A DNA stretch of 64,000 nucleotides from Mycolicibacterium peregrinum. Its GTDB lineage: Bacteria; Actinomycetota; Actinomycetes; Mycobacteriales; Mycobacteriaceae. The position numbers and the translations under genes are program-made. The number at the start of each line of letters is the position of its first letter. Positions within the stretch are counted from its first letter, which is position 1. Under the pieces are notes generated by a model. The model worked only from the letters and a program-made list of their open reading frames with translations. It made no database searches and was not told the origin of the DNA. Shown here in pieces: positions 25,491-33,356 of this stretch. The stretch lies in assembly GCF_002102345.1 (NCBI RefSeq), contig NZ_LQPP01000027.1, positions 1-64,000 on the forward strand, read 5' to 3'.

Positions 25491-27917
25491 ATGAGCTCAC
25501 CACTAGACGGCTACACCGTCATCGACTTGTCCAGCGGGATCGCCGGCGCGTACGCCACGAAGATCCTCGCCGACGGCGGCGCCGATGTGATCAAAGTCGA
25601 ATCGCCCGAGGGCGATCCGTTGCGCCGTTGGTCGGCGTCGGGGGCAGACATCGGTGCGGACCGGGATGGTGCGTTGTTCGCCTTCCTGGCGGGCGGGAAA
25701 CGCAGCGTGGTCGTCGACCACGAGGTCTCGGGCGACCACGAGTTGCTGGACCGCTTGGTGGCTGCGGCGGATGCCGTGATCTGGTCGCCGGAATCCGCTG
25801 TGGCCCAGAAAGTCGCGCCGGAGGACCTGTTTCGGCGGTATCCACATCTGATCGTCACCACGATCACACCGTTCGGGTTGGATGGCCCGTGGAGCGGCAG
25901 GGCCGCCACCGAATTCACCCTGCAGGCGTGGTCCGGCGGCGCGATCGGCATCGGACGCGGCGTGCAGGACCGGGCGCCGGTGTCCATCGGCGGACAGGTG
26001 GGCGAGTGGTTGGCCGGCGCCTACGCGGCGGCGATGACGCTGGCGTTCCGGGCGCGGGCGATCCGTGATGGTCACGGCGAGCTGGTGGACCTTTCGGCGC
26101 TTGAGGCGCAGATCCTGGGCCTGACGTACTACCCGGTCACCTATTTCGAGATGCTGGGCCGTCCGTGGCGTACCGAGCGCAGGCCCACGGTCCCCGGGAT
26201 CGCGGAGGGCGCCGACGGGCTGGTGGCGCTCGGATGCGGCACGGCCCAGCAGTGGTGGGATCTGTGCGCGATGTCGGGGCATGACGAGTGGATCGACGAA
26301 AACTCCGAGCTCACCATCACCGAGCAGGCCAACCTTCATGCCGAGGAGCTCTACGCTTGGGTGCGCGAACAAAAAGCGGAAGATCTTCGTGAACTTGCAG
26401 GGGCCTTCCGGATCCCGAACTCACCGGTCGGCAACGGTGAGAACGTCACCGCCATGGACCATTTCGTGCAGCGGCAGGCGTTTGTCCGTAACCCGCAGTA
26501 CGGGTTCACCCAGCCTGCCGCGCCGTACCGGCTGTCCGGGGTGGCGTTGAGGGCGGCCTCCTCTGCTCCCCGGCTCGGCGAGCACACCGAGCAGGTCAGG
26601 GCGGCCGAGCTGTCCCCCCGCGACGCGCCGACCGGTACGCCCGGTGGGGATCGGTTGCCGTTCAGCGGGTTACGGGTGCTCGACATGACCACGTTCTGGG
26701 CCGGGCCCTCGTGCACTCATCCGCTGGGCATGCTCGGTGCCGAGGTGATCCACCTCGAGTCGACGCCACGTCCGGACGGCACCCGGTTGATCGCCGGGAT
26801 CCCGGCCTCTGTAGAGCAGTGGTGGGAGCGTTCGCCGATCTTCAGTGCGCTCAACACCAACAAGAAGAGCCTGACCCTGGACTTCCAGACCGAACAGGGC
26901 CGAGATCTGCTGCGCCGACTGATCGCCACCTGCGACGTGGTGGTGGAGAACTTCACCCCGCGGGTGATCGAACAGATCGGGCTGGATTTCGATTCGCTGC
27001 GGGAGCTGCGCGAGGACATCATCATGGTGCGCATGCCCGGCTTCGGGCTGGACGGGCCGTGGCGGGACAACCCGGCATTCGCCTACATCATCGAGGACGC
27101 TTCCGGGTTGAGTTGGCTCACCGGCTACCCGGATCGCGCTCCGTTCGAACCGTATTCGATCGGCGATCCCAACGCCGGCGTGCATGCGTTGTCGGGATTG
27201 ATGCTCGCACTCGAGCACCGGCGTCGCACCGGGCAAGGTGTGCTTGTCGAGGCCGCGATGGTCGACGCCGCACTCAACATCGGCGCCGAGCAGGTCATCG
27301 AATACTCGGCCTACGGCGCGCTGCTGCAGCGCGACGGCAACCGGGGGCCGGCCGCGGCGCCGCAGAACATCTACCAGACCGCCGAGATCGACGAGTTCGG
27401 CCGTGCTGACAGTTGGGTGGCGATCGCGGTCAGCACCGATGCCCAGTGGGCCGCACTCCGTGAGGCGCTCGGGCAACCGGACTGGGCGATGGATCCAGCA
27501 TTGGACACTGCCGCCGGTCGCCGGGATCACCACGATCTGATCGACGAGAAACTCGCGGCCTGGTGCCTGCCTCGCAGCGGGGACGAGATCGTCGAAATAC
27601 TCTGGCCTGCTGAGGTTCCGGTGGCCAAGGTGATGCAGCCGCACCGTCAGTTGGAGCTTCCGCAGGTCCGCTTCCGGCGCTTCTTCGAGCATGTCGGGCA
27701 TCCGGTGAACAACGCCGCACCCCACAGCACGCTGCCCGTCTCGCTCGCCAACGGGCCGCGGGCGCTGCACCGGCAGGCCGCCCCGCTGCTCGGCGAGCAC
27801 AATCACGAACTGCTGGCACAGCTCGGATTGTCCGACGAGGAGATCACGGCACTGGCCGAGGACGGCGTGATCGGCACTGAACCCGGCGTAGGGGGACGTC
27901 GCAAGGCAACTCGCTGA
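25491..27917 (+). CDS. Double-domain CaiB/BaiF (class III) CoA-transferase
   Basis: An 808-residue protein made of two CoA-transferase units in tandem. Unit 1 covers about residues 5-360 (DGYTVIDLSSGIAGAYATKI) and unit 2 about 390-808 (FSGLRVLDMTTFWAGP). At the catalytic aspartate position unit 2 has D592 (AMVDAAL), while unit 1 has E205 (SALEAQI), so only the C-terminal unit looks fully typical. It would transfer CoA to a carboxylic acid formed by the operon. Single-domain family members are about 400 residues. It starts 4 bases after the crotonase gene and ends 7 bases before the stop of a convergent gene. Confidence 0.88.
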   Translation: MSSPLDGYTVIDLSSGIAGAYATKILADGGADVIKVESPEGDPLRRWSASGADIGADRDGALFAFLAGGKRSVVVDHEVSGDHELLDRLVAAADAVIWSPESAVAQKVAPEDLFRRYPHLIVTTITPFGLDGPWSGRAATEFTLQAWSGGAIGIGRGVQDRAPVSIGGQVGEWLAGAYAAAMTLAFRARAIRDGHGELVDLSALEAQILGLTYYPVTYFEMLGRPWRTERRPTVPGIAEGADGLVALGCGTAQQWWDLCAMSGHDEWIDENSELTITEQANLHAEELYAWVREQKAEDLRELAGAFRIPNSPVGNGENVTAMDHFVQRQAFVRNPQYGFTQPAAPYRLSGVALRAASSAPRLGEHTEQVRAAELSPRDAPTGTPGGDRLPFSGLRVLDMTTFWAGPSCTHPLGMLGAEVIHLESTPRPDGTRLIAGIPASVEQWWERSPIFSALNTNKKSLTLDFQTEQGRDLLRRLIATCDVVVENFTPRVIEQIGLDFDSLRELREDIIMVRMPGFGLDGPWRDNPAFAYIIEDASGLSWLTGYPDRAPFEPYSIGDPNAGVHALSGLMLALEHRRRTGQGVLVEAAMVDAALNIGAEQVIEYSAYGALLQRDGNRGPAAAPQNIYQTAEIDEFGRADSWVAIAVSTDAQWAALREALGQPDWAMDPALDTAAGRRDHHDLIDEKLAAWCLPRSGDEIVEILWPAEVPVAKVMQPHRQLELPQVRFRRFFEHVGHPVNNAAPHSTLPVSLANGPRALHRQAAPLLGEHNHELLAQLGLSDEEITALAEDGVIGTEPGVGGRRKATR

Positions 27918-27924
27918 GGCGGGC

Positions 27925-29217
27925 TCAGGGCCGGCGCGTGAACTCGTCGAGCAATGCACCGAAGTCCTGGGCGGCCCAGAGGTGCAGCACATTGGACAGC
28001 ATCAGCAGCGGGGCCCGTACCGGCTCGTTGTCGGCGATCCGCGGGTCGAAGCGGTCGATGCGATGGTCAGGCGCGGTGGCCTCAAGGTATGCCTGAAGGT
28101 GGGCCGGAACGTCGAGCAACCAGGCCACTCCCATCACCGCGGCGTACAGCATGAGCTGAGTCCGTAGCCTGTCGACGTCGAGCACCGGCCCACCGGCGGC
28201 CAGGTACTCGGAGGCGAAGTGGGTGAGCAGGACGTCGAGATGCTGGTCCCAGAGTGCGGTCTCGGCGCTGCACAGCGAACCCCACAGAGCCATCGCGACG
28301 TTCATCACGCTGGCACAACCCCAGTCCATCAAGCCGCAGCTCAGGGTCCCATCGGGTTCGGACCAGAACCAGGCGTTGTCGACGTTGGCATTCCAGTGGC
28401 ACAGCGCGATCTGGTCCTCGGTGGCGTGCAGCCAGGTCATGATCGCGTCTTCGGCCGCGGCAATGCGGGCGACGTCGGCCAGCATGCGGGCGGTGAACTC
28501 CGGGCGGCCGTCGACGGCCGGCAGCAGCCCCGGATACCGCGTCGCGAATGCGACCAGTCGGTGGACCTGCTCGGTGAGCTCTGTCGGAGTGCGGTGCACT
28601 CGGGTGCCTACCGTCACTTTGGCGGCGTCATAACGGAATTGATCGGCCACCGTGTCGGGAAGCGCCCCCGCCTGGTGGGCGCCGGCCAACCGTGCGACCG
28701 AGGTCAGCAAGGTTAGGTAGTGACCGAGCGGATCGGGCATCTGGTAGTCCAGGCCCTTGTCGTGGTGTGGCTCGACGCCGCCGTTACCGAATGAGATCCG
28801 TTCGGTCAGCAGGATGCCGGTGCCGGACGCGTGGTGATAGTCGGCGAACAGGCACACCGGCACGGTGACGGGCAGCTTGGTGTCGGCCGACAACGCCCCG
28901 AATGCCACCTCGAGCTCCATCTGCGACTTACCCCGATCGCGGCGGGGGTTGTCGAAGTCGCGGGAGAACTTCACGAACAGCTCGGTAGGCAGGCCGTCGG
29001 CCGGATCCGCGTACCGAACGTCCAGTAGGGCTTTGCGTCCGGTGCTGCCTCCGGTGCAATCCTCGAAGCGGGTGATCGCGCTGATCCGGTTTTCCCGCGG
29101 GAGAGCGCCGAAGGCATGCAGGGCCGCGGTCAGGAACACCGGTCCGGCGGCACGCAGCGTGTCCGGATCGGCGGGGAATTCAAGTCCGGTTCCGTCGCCG
29201 GTCACCCAACGTTGCAT
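27925..29217 (-). CDS. Phosphotransferase (APH/EcKinase-like) with altered catalytic loop
   Basis: A 430-residue kinase-fold protein. The catalytic loop reads H274-W-N276...N281 where aminoglycoside-phosphotransferase-like enzymes have HxD...N, and the metal-binding motif is MDWG (D298). The catalytic aspartate is therefore replaced by asparagine. It could be a weak or inactive kinase, or a CoA/ligand-binding relative. It is divergent from the SDR at 29257 with only 39 bases between the starts, so both promoters must overlap. Confidence 0.72.
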   Translation of the reverse strand: MQRWVTGDGTGLEFPADPDTLRAAGPVFLTAALHAFGALPRENRISAITRFEDCTGGSTGRKALLDVRYADPADGLPTELFVKFSRDFDNPRRDRGKSQMELEVAFGALSADTKLPVTVPVCLFADYHHASGTGILLTERISFGNGGVEPHHDKGLDYQMPDPLGHYLTLLTSVARLAGAHQAGALPDTVADQFRYDAAKVTVGTRVHRTPTELTEQVHRLVAFATRYPGLLPAVDGRPEFTARMLADVARIAAAEDAIMTWLHATEDQIALCHWNANVDNAWFWSEPDGTLSCGLMDWGCASVMNVAMALWGSLCSAETALWDQHLDVLLTHFASEYLAAGGPVLDVDRLRTQLMLYAAVMGVAWLLDVPAHLQAYLEATAPDHRIDRFDPRIADNEPVRAPLLMLSNVLHLWAAQDFGALLDEFTRRP

Positions 29218-29256
29218 CTAGCCTCACCGCCTGTCCCACCGCTAGCCTCAATCACT

Positions 29257-30063
29257 ATGGCTATCAATCCTTCTGACATTCTTCTCACGGGGCAGGTGGC
29301 TGTGGTCACCGGCGGTGGCGCCGGTATCGGCCGGGGTATCGCTGCCGGGTTGGCGGCGTTCGGTGCCTCGGTGGCCATCTGGGAGCGTGACGAGCAGAGC
29401 TGTGCAGCTTCCGCTGAATCCATCGGAGCACTCGGCATAGTCACCGATGTGCGCGACGGCGAGCAGGTGGATGCTGCCTTGACTCGAACGGCCACCGAAC
29501 TGGGCCCGGTCCAGATCCTGGTCAACAACGCCGGTGGAGTTTTCGCCTCGCCGCTGCTGGAAACTAGCGAGAACGGTTGGGACGCGCTGTACCGGAGCAA
29601 TCTGCGCCACGTCCTCTTGTGCACACAGCGGGTGGCGCGCCGATTGGTCGCCGATGAATTGCCGGGCAGCATAATCAATCTCACGTCGATCGAGGGAGTG
29701 CGCGCGGCTCCCGGTTACGCCGCGTACGCGGCGGCGAAGGCGGGCGTCATCAACTACACCCAGACCGCGTCGTTCGAGCTGGCGCCGCACAACATCCGGG
29801 TTAATGCGATTGCCCCTGACCTCACCCTCACCGAGGGGCTCATGGCACTGTCTCCGGGCGGTCCGCCGGAGGGAATCGCTGATGCCATCCCACTGGGCCG
29901 GGCCGGCCATGTCGACGAAATCGCTGGGGCGGCAGTCTATCTGGCCTCGGGTTTATCCGGGTATGTCACCGGGCAGGCGTTTCACGTCGACGGTGGCACG
30001 CGGGCTGCAGGTGGCTGGTACCGCCACCCGCAGACCGGTGCCGCAACGCTCGGTCCGGGCTAG
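29257..30063 (+). CDS. SDR-family oxidoreductase
   Basis: A 268-residue SDR. TGGGAGIG is at residues 18-25, NNAGG at 90-94, and the catalytic residues are S144, Y157 and K161. The ATG at 29257 fits the family length; upstream in-frame codons run into the divergent gene and were discarded. It ends 10 bases before the stop of the convergent mycofactocin-type SDR. Substrate unknown. Confidence 0.83.
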   Translation: MAINPSDILLTGQVAVVTGGGAGIGRGIAAGLAAFGASVAIWERDEQSCAASAESIGALGIVTDVRDGEQVDAALTRTATELGPVQILVNNAGGVFASPLLETSENGWDALYRSNLRHVLLCTQRVARRLVADELPGSIINLTSIEGVRAAPGYAAYAAAKAGVINYTQTASFELAPHNIRVNAIAPDLTLTEGLMALSPGGPPEGIADAIPLGRAGHVDEIAGAAVYLASGLSGYVTGQAFHVDGGTRAAGGWYRHPQTGAATLGPG

Positions 30064-30073
30064 GGATCCGGAC

Positions 30074-30919
30074 CTACTTGAGGCAGCTTCCCGCATCGAC
30101 CGGCAGCGTCACACCGGTGATGTAACGGGCCTCGTCGGAGGCCAGGAACAGTACGGCGTTGCTGATGTCCACGGCCTCGACCCACGGGATGGGCAGGGTG
30201 TGGAACAGCTGGCAGATCGGCGCCATGTCGTCGGGGCCCGGGTTCTCCAGGTCGGGCCGGAACATCTTGAACGTGCCGTCGTTGTGGAGCATCGGGGTCG
30301 CCACATGTGTGGGATGCACGGTGTTGCAACGGATATTGTGCTGACCCAACTCCACGGCAAAGCCGCGCATCAAACCCACGACGCCGTGCTTGGCGGCGAC
30401 ATAGTTACCGCAGTGCGGGTAGGCCTTGAGCCCGCCGACCGAGCTGGTCAGGATGATCGATCCGCCGCGGCCACCTTCGATCAGGTGCGGCACAGCGGCT
30501 TTGACCGACTTCCAGACACCCGACAGGTTGATGTCGATCATCTCGTCCCAGTCCAGCTGACTGGTCTCGTGCAGGACATCGCCGCCGTTGCCGATACCGG
30601 CGTTGGCCACGACGATGTCGAGGCGACCCAGCTGCTCGACACCGCCGTCCACGGCGGCCTTGATCGCATCGGCGTCGCGAACGTCGACCTCGGCGGTGAC
30701 GACGCGGCGGTTGAGGCCCTTGATGAGATTCGCGGTCTCGGCCAGGTCATCGGAGGTAGAGGCCGGGATGGCGGTCTCCACGCCGGGCCGGATCGGTCCA
30801 CAGATGTCGATCGCGATGATGTCGGCGCCCTCTTGCGCCAGCCGTACCGCGTGACTACGTCCCTGGCCGCGGGCCGCGCCGGTGACGAACGCGACCTTGC
30901 CTTCCACCCGTCCAGTCAT
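30074..30919 (-). CDS. Mycofactocin-coupled SDR oxidoreductase
   Basis: A 281-residue SDR with the signature of the mycofactocin-associated group. GKVAFVTGAARGQGRSHAVR starts at residue 7, a 20-residue insertion (about 41-60) follows the second strand, VANAG is at 104-108, and the catalytic residues are S160, Y173 and K177. Such enzymes hold a non-exchangeable NAD and pass electrons to mycofactocin; carveol dehydrogenase is a member. It should oxidise an alcohol such as a terpenol or primary alcohol. A GAGAAT-type palindrome lies about 135 bases upstream. Confidence 0.9.
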   Translation of the reverse strand: MTGRVEGKVAFVTGAARGQGRSHAVRLAQEGADIIAIDICGPIRPGVETAIPASTSDDLAETANLIKGLNRRVVTAEVDVRDADAIKAAVDGGVEQLGRLDIVVANAGIGNGGDVLHETSQLDWDEMIDINLSGVWKSVKAAVPHLIEGGRGGSIILTSSVGGLKAYPHCGNYVAAKHGVVGLMRGFAVELGQHNIRCNTVHPTHVATPMLHNDGTFKMFRPDLENPGPDDMAPICQLFHTLPIPWVEAVDISNAVLFLASDEARYITGVTLPVDAGSCLK

Positions 30920-31051
30920 TGATTACCCCAGTTCTGTGTTCTGTCTGCCACGTAGCGGTGAAATACTGTGCACCTGCTCAGCAACTCTGTCACCGGCCTG
31001 CCCATCGTGTCAACGACAGATACGTTTCGGGCAATTTGTACTCTCTGCTTA

Positions 31052-31068
31052 AAAGAATGAGATTCTCA
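31052..31068. promoter_or_regulatory. Palindromic operator (AAAGAAT-GAG-ATTCTCA)
   Basis: The right arm ATTCTCA is exact and the left arm matches at five of seven positions. It lies upstream of the minus-strand mycofactocin SDR gene and touches the last codon of the dead gene at 31066-31582. Confidence 0.55.
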
Positions 31069-31582
31069 GTCGGCCATTTTGGCCACGATCTGGGGCAGGT
31101 CCAGGGTGGAACGGATGCCCGGCTCGGCGGCGCAGACGAAGGGCACCGCGTTGACCGCTCGGTTCGCGTTGTATCCCGGGGAAATTGCCGCCATCCGGTC
31201 GAGCGGAATCGGCATTCGGACATCGATGTCCAGCGGCAGCCCGATCGCGTCGGCCACAGCCGCAGCGACGGACCGAAACTGGCCTGCAGATGCCCGCCGC
31301 GAGCAGTCGGCACAGCTGCTCGGCGTCGGGAGCCGCCGGCATGTACAGCACGCAGTCGGGAGCCGCGTCGAGGATGGCCTCGACGCGGCGGGTGGCCGAG
31401 ATGCCAGTGGGGTTCAGGCCGCACAGTTCGCCCGCGTCGGTGCCGACCTTGTCGGCGCCGAAGACATGAACAGCCGTCAACTCCAGGTGTGGATGCTCGA
31501 TGATCGAGCGCAATGCATGGGTGCCGATGGTGCCGGTCGCCCATTACGCGACGCGGTAGCGGTGAGTCCGGAGATCGGGCAC
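31066..31582 (-). pseudogene. Broken dihydrodipicolinate-reductase-like NAD(P)H oxidoreductase
   Basis: Reading from GTG 31582, twelve codons (VPDLRTHRYRVA) are followed by TAA at 31546-31544, then WATGTIGTHALRSIIEHPHL, GADKVGTDAGELCGLNPTG and AAPDCVLYMPAAPDAEQLCR. This is the N-terminal nucleotide-binding domain of the mycobacterial dihydrodipicolinate-reductase-like/amine-dehydrogenase family. The text then jumps frame near 31290 to a C-terminal piece (VADAIGLPLDIDVRMP, NRAVNAVPFVCAAEPGI). About half of the usual ~350 residues is missing. A nonsense codon plus a deletion/frameshift make it non-functional. Confidence 0.78.
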
Positions 31583-31613
31583 GCGCCTGAGTGTAAGGAG
31601 AATTCTTTCTTCA

Positions 31614-31630
31614 GGAGAACGAAATTCTCA
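31614..31630. promoter_or_regulatory. Palindromic operator GGAGAAC-GAA-ATTCTCA
   Basis: A near-perfect copy (GAGAA / TTCTC arms intact). It lies 32 bases upstream of the dead oxidoreductase gene and just after the TetR stop codon. A second half-site GGAGAAT is 17 bases away at 31597-31603. Confidence 0.65.
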
Positions 31631-31631
31631 A

Positions 31632-32351
31632 CTAGCTGGCGGCGAATCCATTGGCCACGAAGTCCCAGACCTCGTCGGCGCTGATCGGATGGATCGATGC
31701 CTCATCGGGGCCGCCGCTGGATTGCGCGACGAACATCACGGTCTGCATCGTCATCGCCGCCATCCGCCGCGGGTTGATTCCCGAGCGGAGCTGGCCGGCC
31801 TCGGACGCTTCCTCCATGAGCTCGGTGAGCAGGGCCAGCAGCGGAGCGTGGGCGACCTTGACCTCTGACGGATGCGACACCAGCAAACGCGGCGCGAAAT
31901 CGGTGAACAGCGGGCGCTTGGCGGCCGGATCGGGGCGCGACGATTCGAAAAGCAGCTGAATGGCGACCTTCAGGCGCTCGATCGGTTCGCCCTGGGTCGA
32001 GGTGGCGGCCCGGATCTGGTCTGCCGAGCGGCTCAGCGCGTCTTCGAACAACGCGAGCAGAAGCTCGTGTTTACCGTCGAACTGCAGGTAGAAGCTGCGC
32101 AGCGATTGGCGGGAGCGGTCCACGACCTCTTGGACCGTGAAGTCGGTGCTGCCCTTTTCGATGATGATCGCCTGGGCCGCGTCGAGGAACCGTTGCACAC
32201 GCTGCGCGGCGCGCAACTTGGCCGTTTTGATCGACCGCTCGACAGCTCGTTGCTTCCACGCGGGTTCTTCGCCAGCGGTGGTCACTGGCTGCTCCGACGC
32301 TTGTCGAGTGGGGAGAACATGAACTGACTGTACCGGAGAACGCCTTGCCAT
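31632..32351 (-). CDS. TetR-family regulator, candidate controller of the GAGAAT palindrome
   Basis: A 239-residue TetR protein with a ~50-residue basic extension before the helix-turn-helix (about residues 71-91, FTVQEVVDRSRQSLRSFYLQ). ATG 32351 was chosen; TTG 32378 is possible. It is flanked by two copies of the palindrome: the perfect one at 32407-32423 in its own promoter, and one just beyond its stop at 31614-31630. It is divergent from the crotonase gene at 32531. Position makes it the best candidate to bind the whole palindrome family. That role is inference. Confidence 0.83.
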   Translation of the reverse strand: MARRSPVQSVHVLPTRQASEQPVTTAGEEPAWKQRAVERSIKTAKLRAAQRVQRFLDAAQAIIIEKGSTDFTVQEVVDRSRQSLRSFYLQFDGKHELLLALFEDALSRSADQIRAATSTQGEPIERLKVAIQLLFESSRPDPAAKRPLFTDFAPRLLVSHPSEVKVAHAPLLALLTELMEEASEAGQLRSGINPRRMAAMTMQTVMFVAQSSGGPDEASIHPISADEVWDFVANGFAAS

Positions 32352-32406
32352 TGTGGTGCCAGACCCCCTCGCGGCCAATGTGTCGGAGATTGTAACTTTC
32401 GTACTG

Positions 32407-32423
32407 TGAGAATAGTATTCTCA
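32407..32423. promoter_or_regulatory. Perfect palindromic operator TGAGAAT-AGT-ATTCTCA
   Basis: A perfect palindrome with 7-base arms and a 3-base spacer, between the divergent TetR (starts 32351) and crotonase (starts 32531) genes. It gives the best model of the family consensus. Confidence 0.8.
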
Positions 32424-32530
32424 TGAAGGGAATTATAGAAGTCCTTTGAGAAGAAGGGTTTCGCATCAAAATTCGGCGCCGCCGGGGCGCTGTTCGCCCG
32501 TAGCTGCCGCATCGCGAAGACGGCTGTCGG

Positions 32531-33340
32531 GTGGCAGAGGTGAGCAGAAGGAACTACGTGTACATCGACTACGACGTCGCCGATTCGATCGCCACGATCA
32601 CGCTGAACCGGCCGGAAGCCGCCAACGCGCAGAATCCCGAACTCCTCGACGAACTCGATGCCGCCTGGACCAGGGCCGCCGATGACCGCGAGGTGAAGGT
32701 GATCGTGCTGCGGGCCAACGGGAAACACTTCTCGGCAGGCCATGACCTGCGTGGCGGCGGCCCGGTGCCGGACAAGATCACCCTGGAATTCCTCATCGAG
32801 CACGAGTCACGACGCTATCTGGAGTACACGCTGCGGTGGCGCAATGTGCCCAAACCGTCGATCGCGGCGGTCCAGGGACGCTGCATCTCGGGTGGACTGC
32901 TGCTCTGCTGGCCGTGCGATCTGATCCTGGCCGCCGACGATGCGCTGTTCTCCGATCCGGTCGCACTGATGGGCATCGGTGGTGTCGAGTACCACGGTCA
33001 CACCTGGGAACTCGGCGCCCGTAAGGCCAAGGAGATCCTGTTCACGGGCCGGGCATTGACCGCGGAGGAGGCCGAGCGCACCGGCATGGTCAACCGGGTG
33101 GTCCCTCGTGACGAACTCGACACCCAGACGGCCGAGCTGGCCGCGCAGATCGCGCAGATGCCTGCTTTCGCACTCCGTCAGGCCAAACGCGCGGTCAATC
33201 AGACCCTCGACGTGCAGGGCTTCTACGCCGCGATCCAATCGGTGTTCGACATTCACCAGACCGGGCACGGCAATGCGCTTAGCGTCAGCGGATGGCCGGT
33301 ACTGATGGATATCGACGGAATGAAGCAGAACATCAAGTAG
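32531..33340 (+). CDS. Enoyl-CoA hydratase/isomerase family protein
   Basis: A 269-residue crotonase. The first oxyanion loop is HFSAGHDLRG, and the second is GRCISGGLLLCWPCDLILAA. The later segment GIGGVEYHGHTWELGARKAK lacks the canonical glutamate pair of hydratases, so isomerase, hydrolase or lyase activity is possible. GTG 32531 is used here; GTG 32540 (SRRNYVYIDY) is an alternative. The promoter carries the perfect palindrome. It is followed by the adenylate cyclase after 16 bases. Confidence 0.82.
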   Translation: MAEVSRRNYVYIDYDVADSIATITLNRPEAANAQNPELLDELDAAWTRAADDREVKVIVLRANGKHFSAGHDLRGGGPVPDKITLEFLIEHESRRYLEYTLRWRNVPKPSIAAVQGRCISGGLLLCWPCDLILAADDALFSDPVALMGIGGVEYHGHTWELGARKAKEILFTGRALTAEEAERTGMVNRVVPRDELDTQTAELAAQIAQMPAFALRQAKRAVNQTLDVQGFYAAIQSVFDIHQTGHGNALSVSGWPVLMDIDGMKQNIK

Positions 33341-33356
33341 GCCTGGGCCTCTGAAG

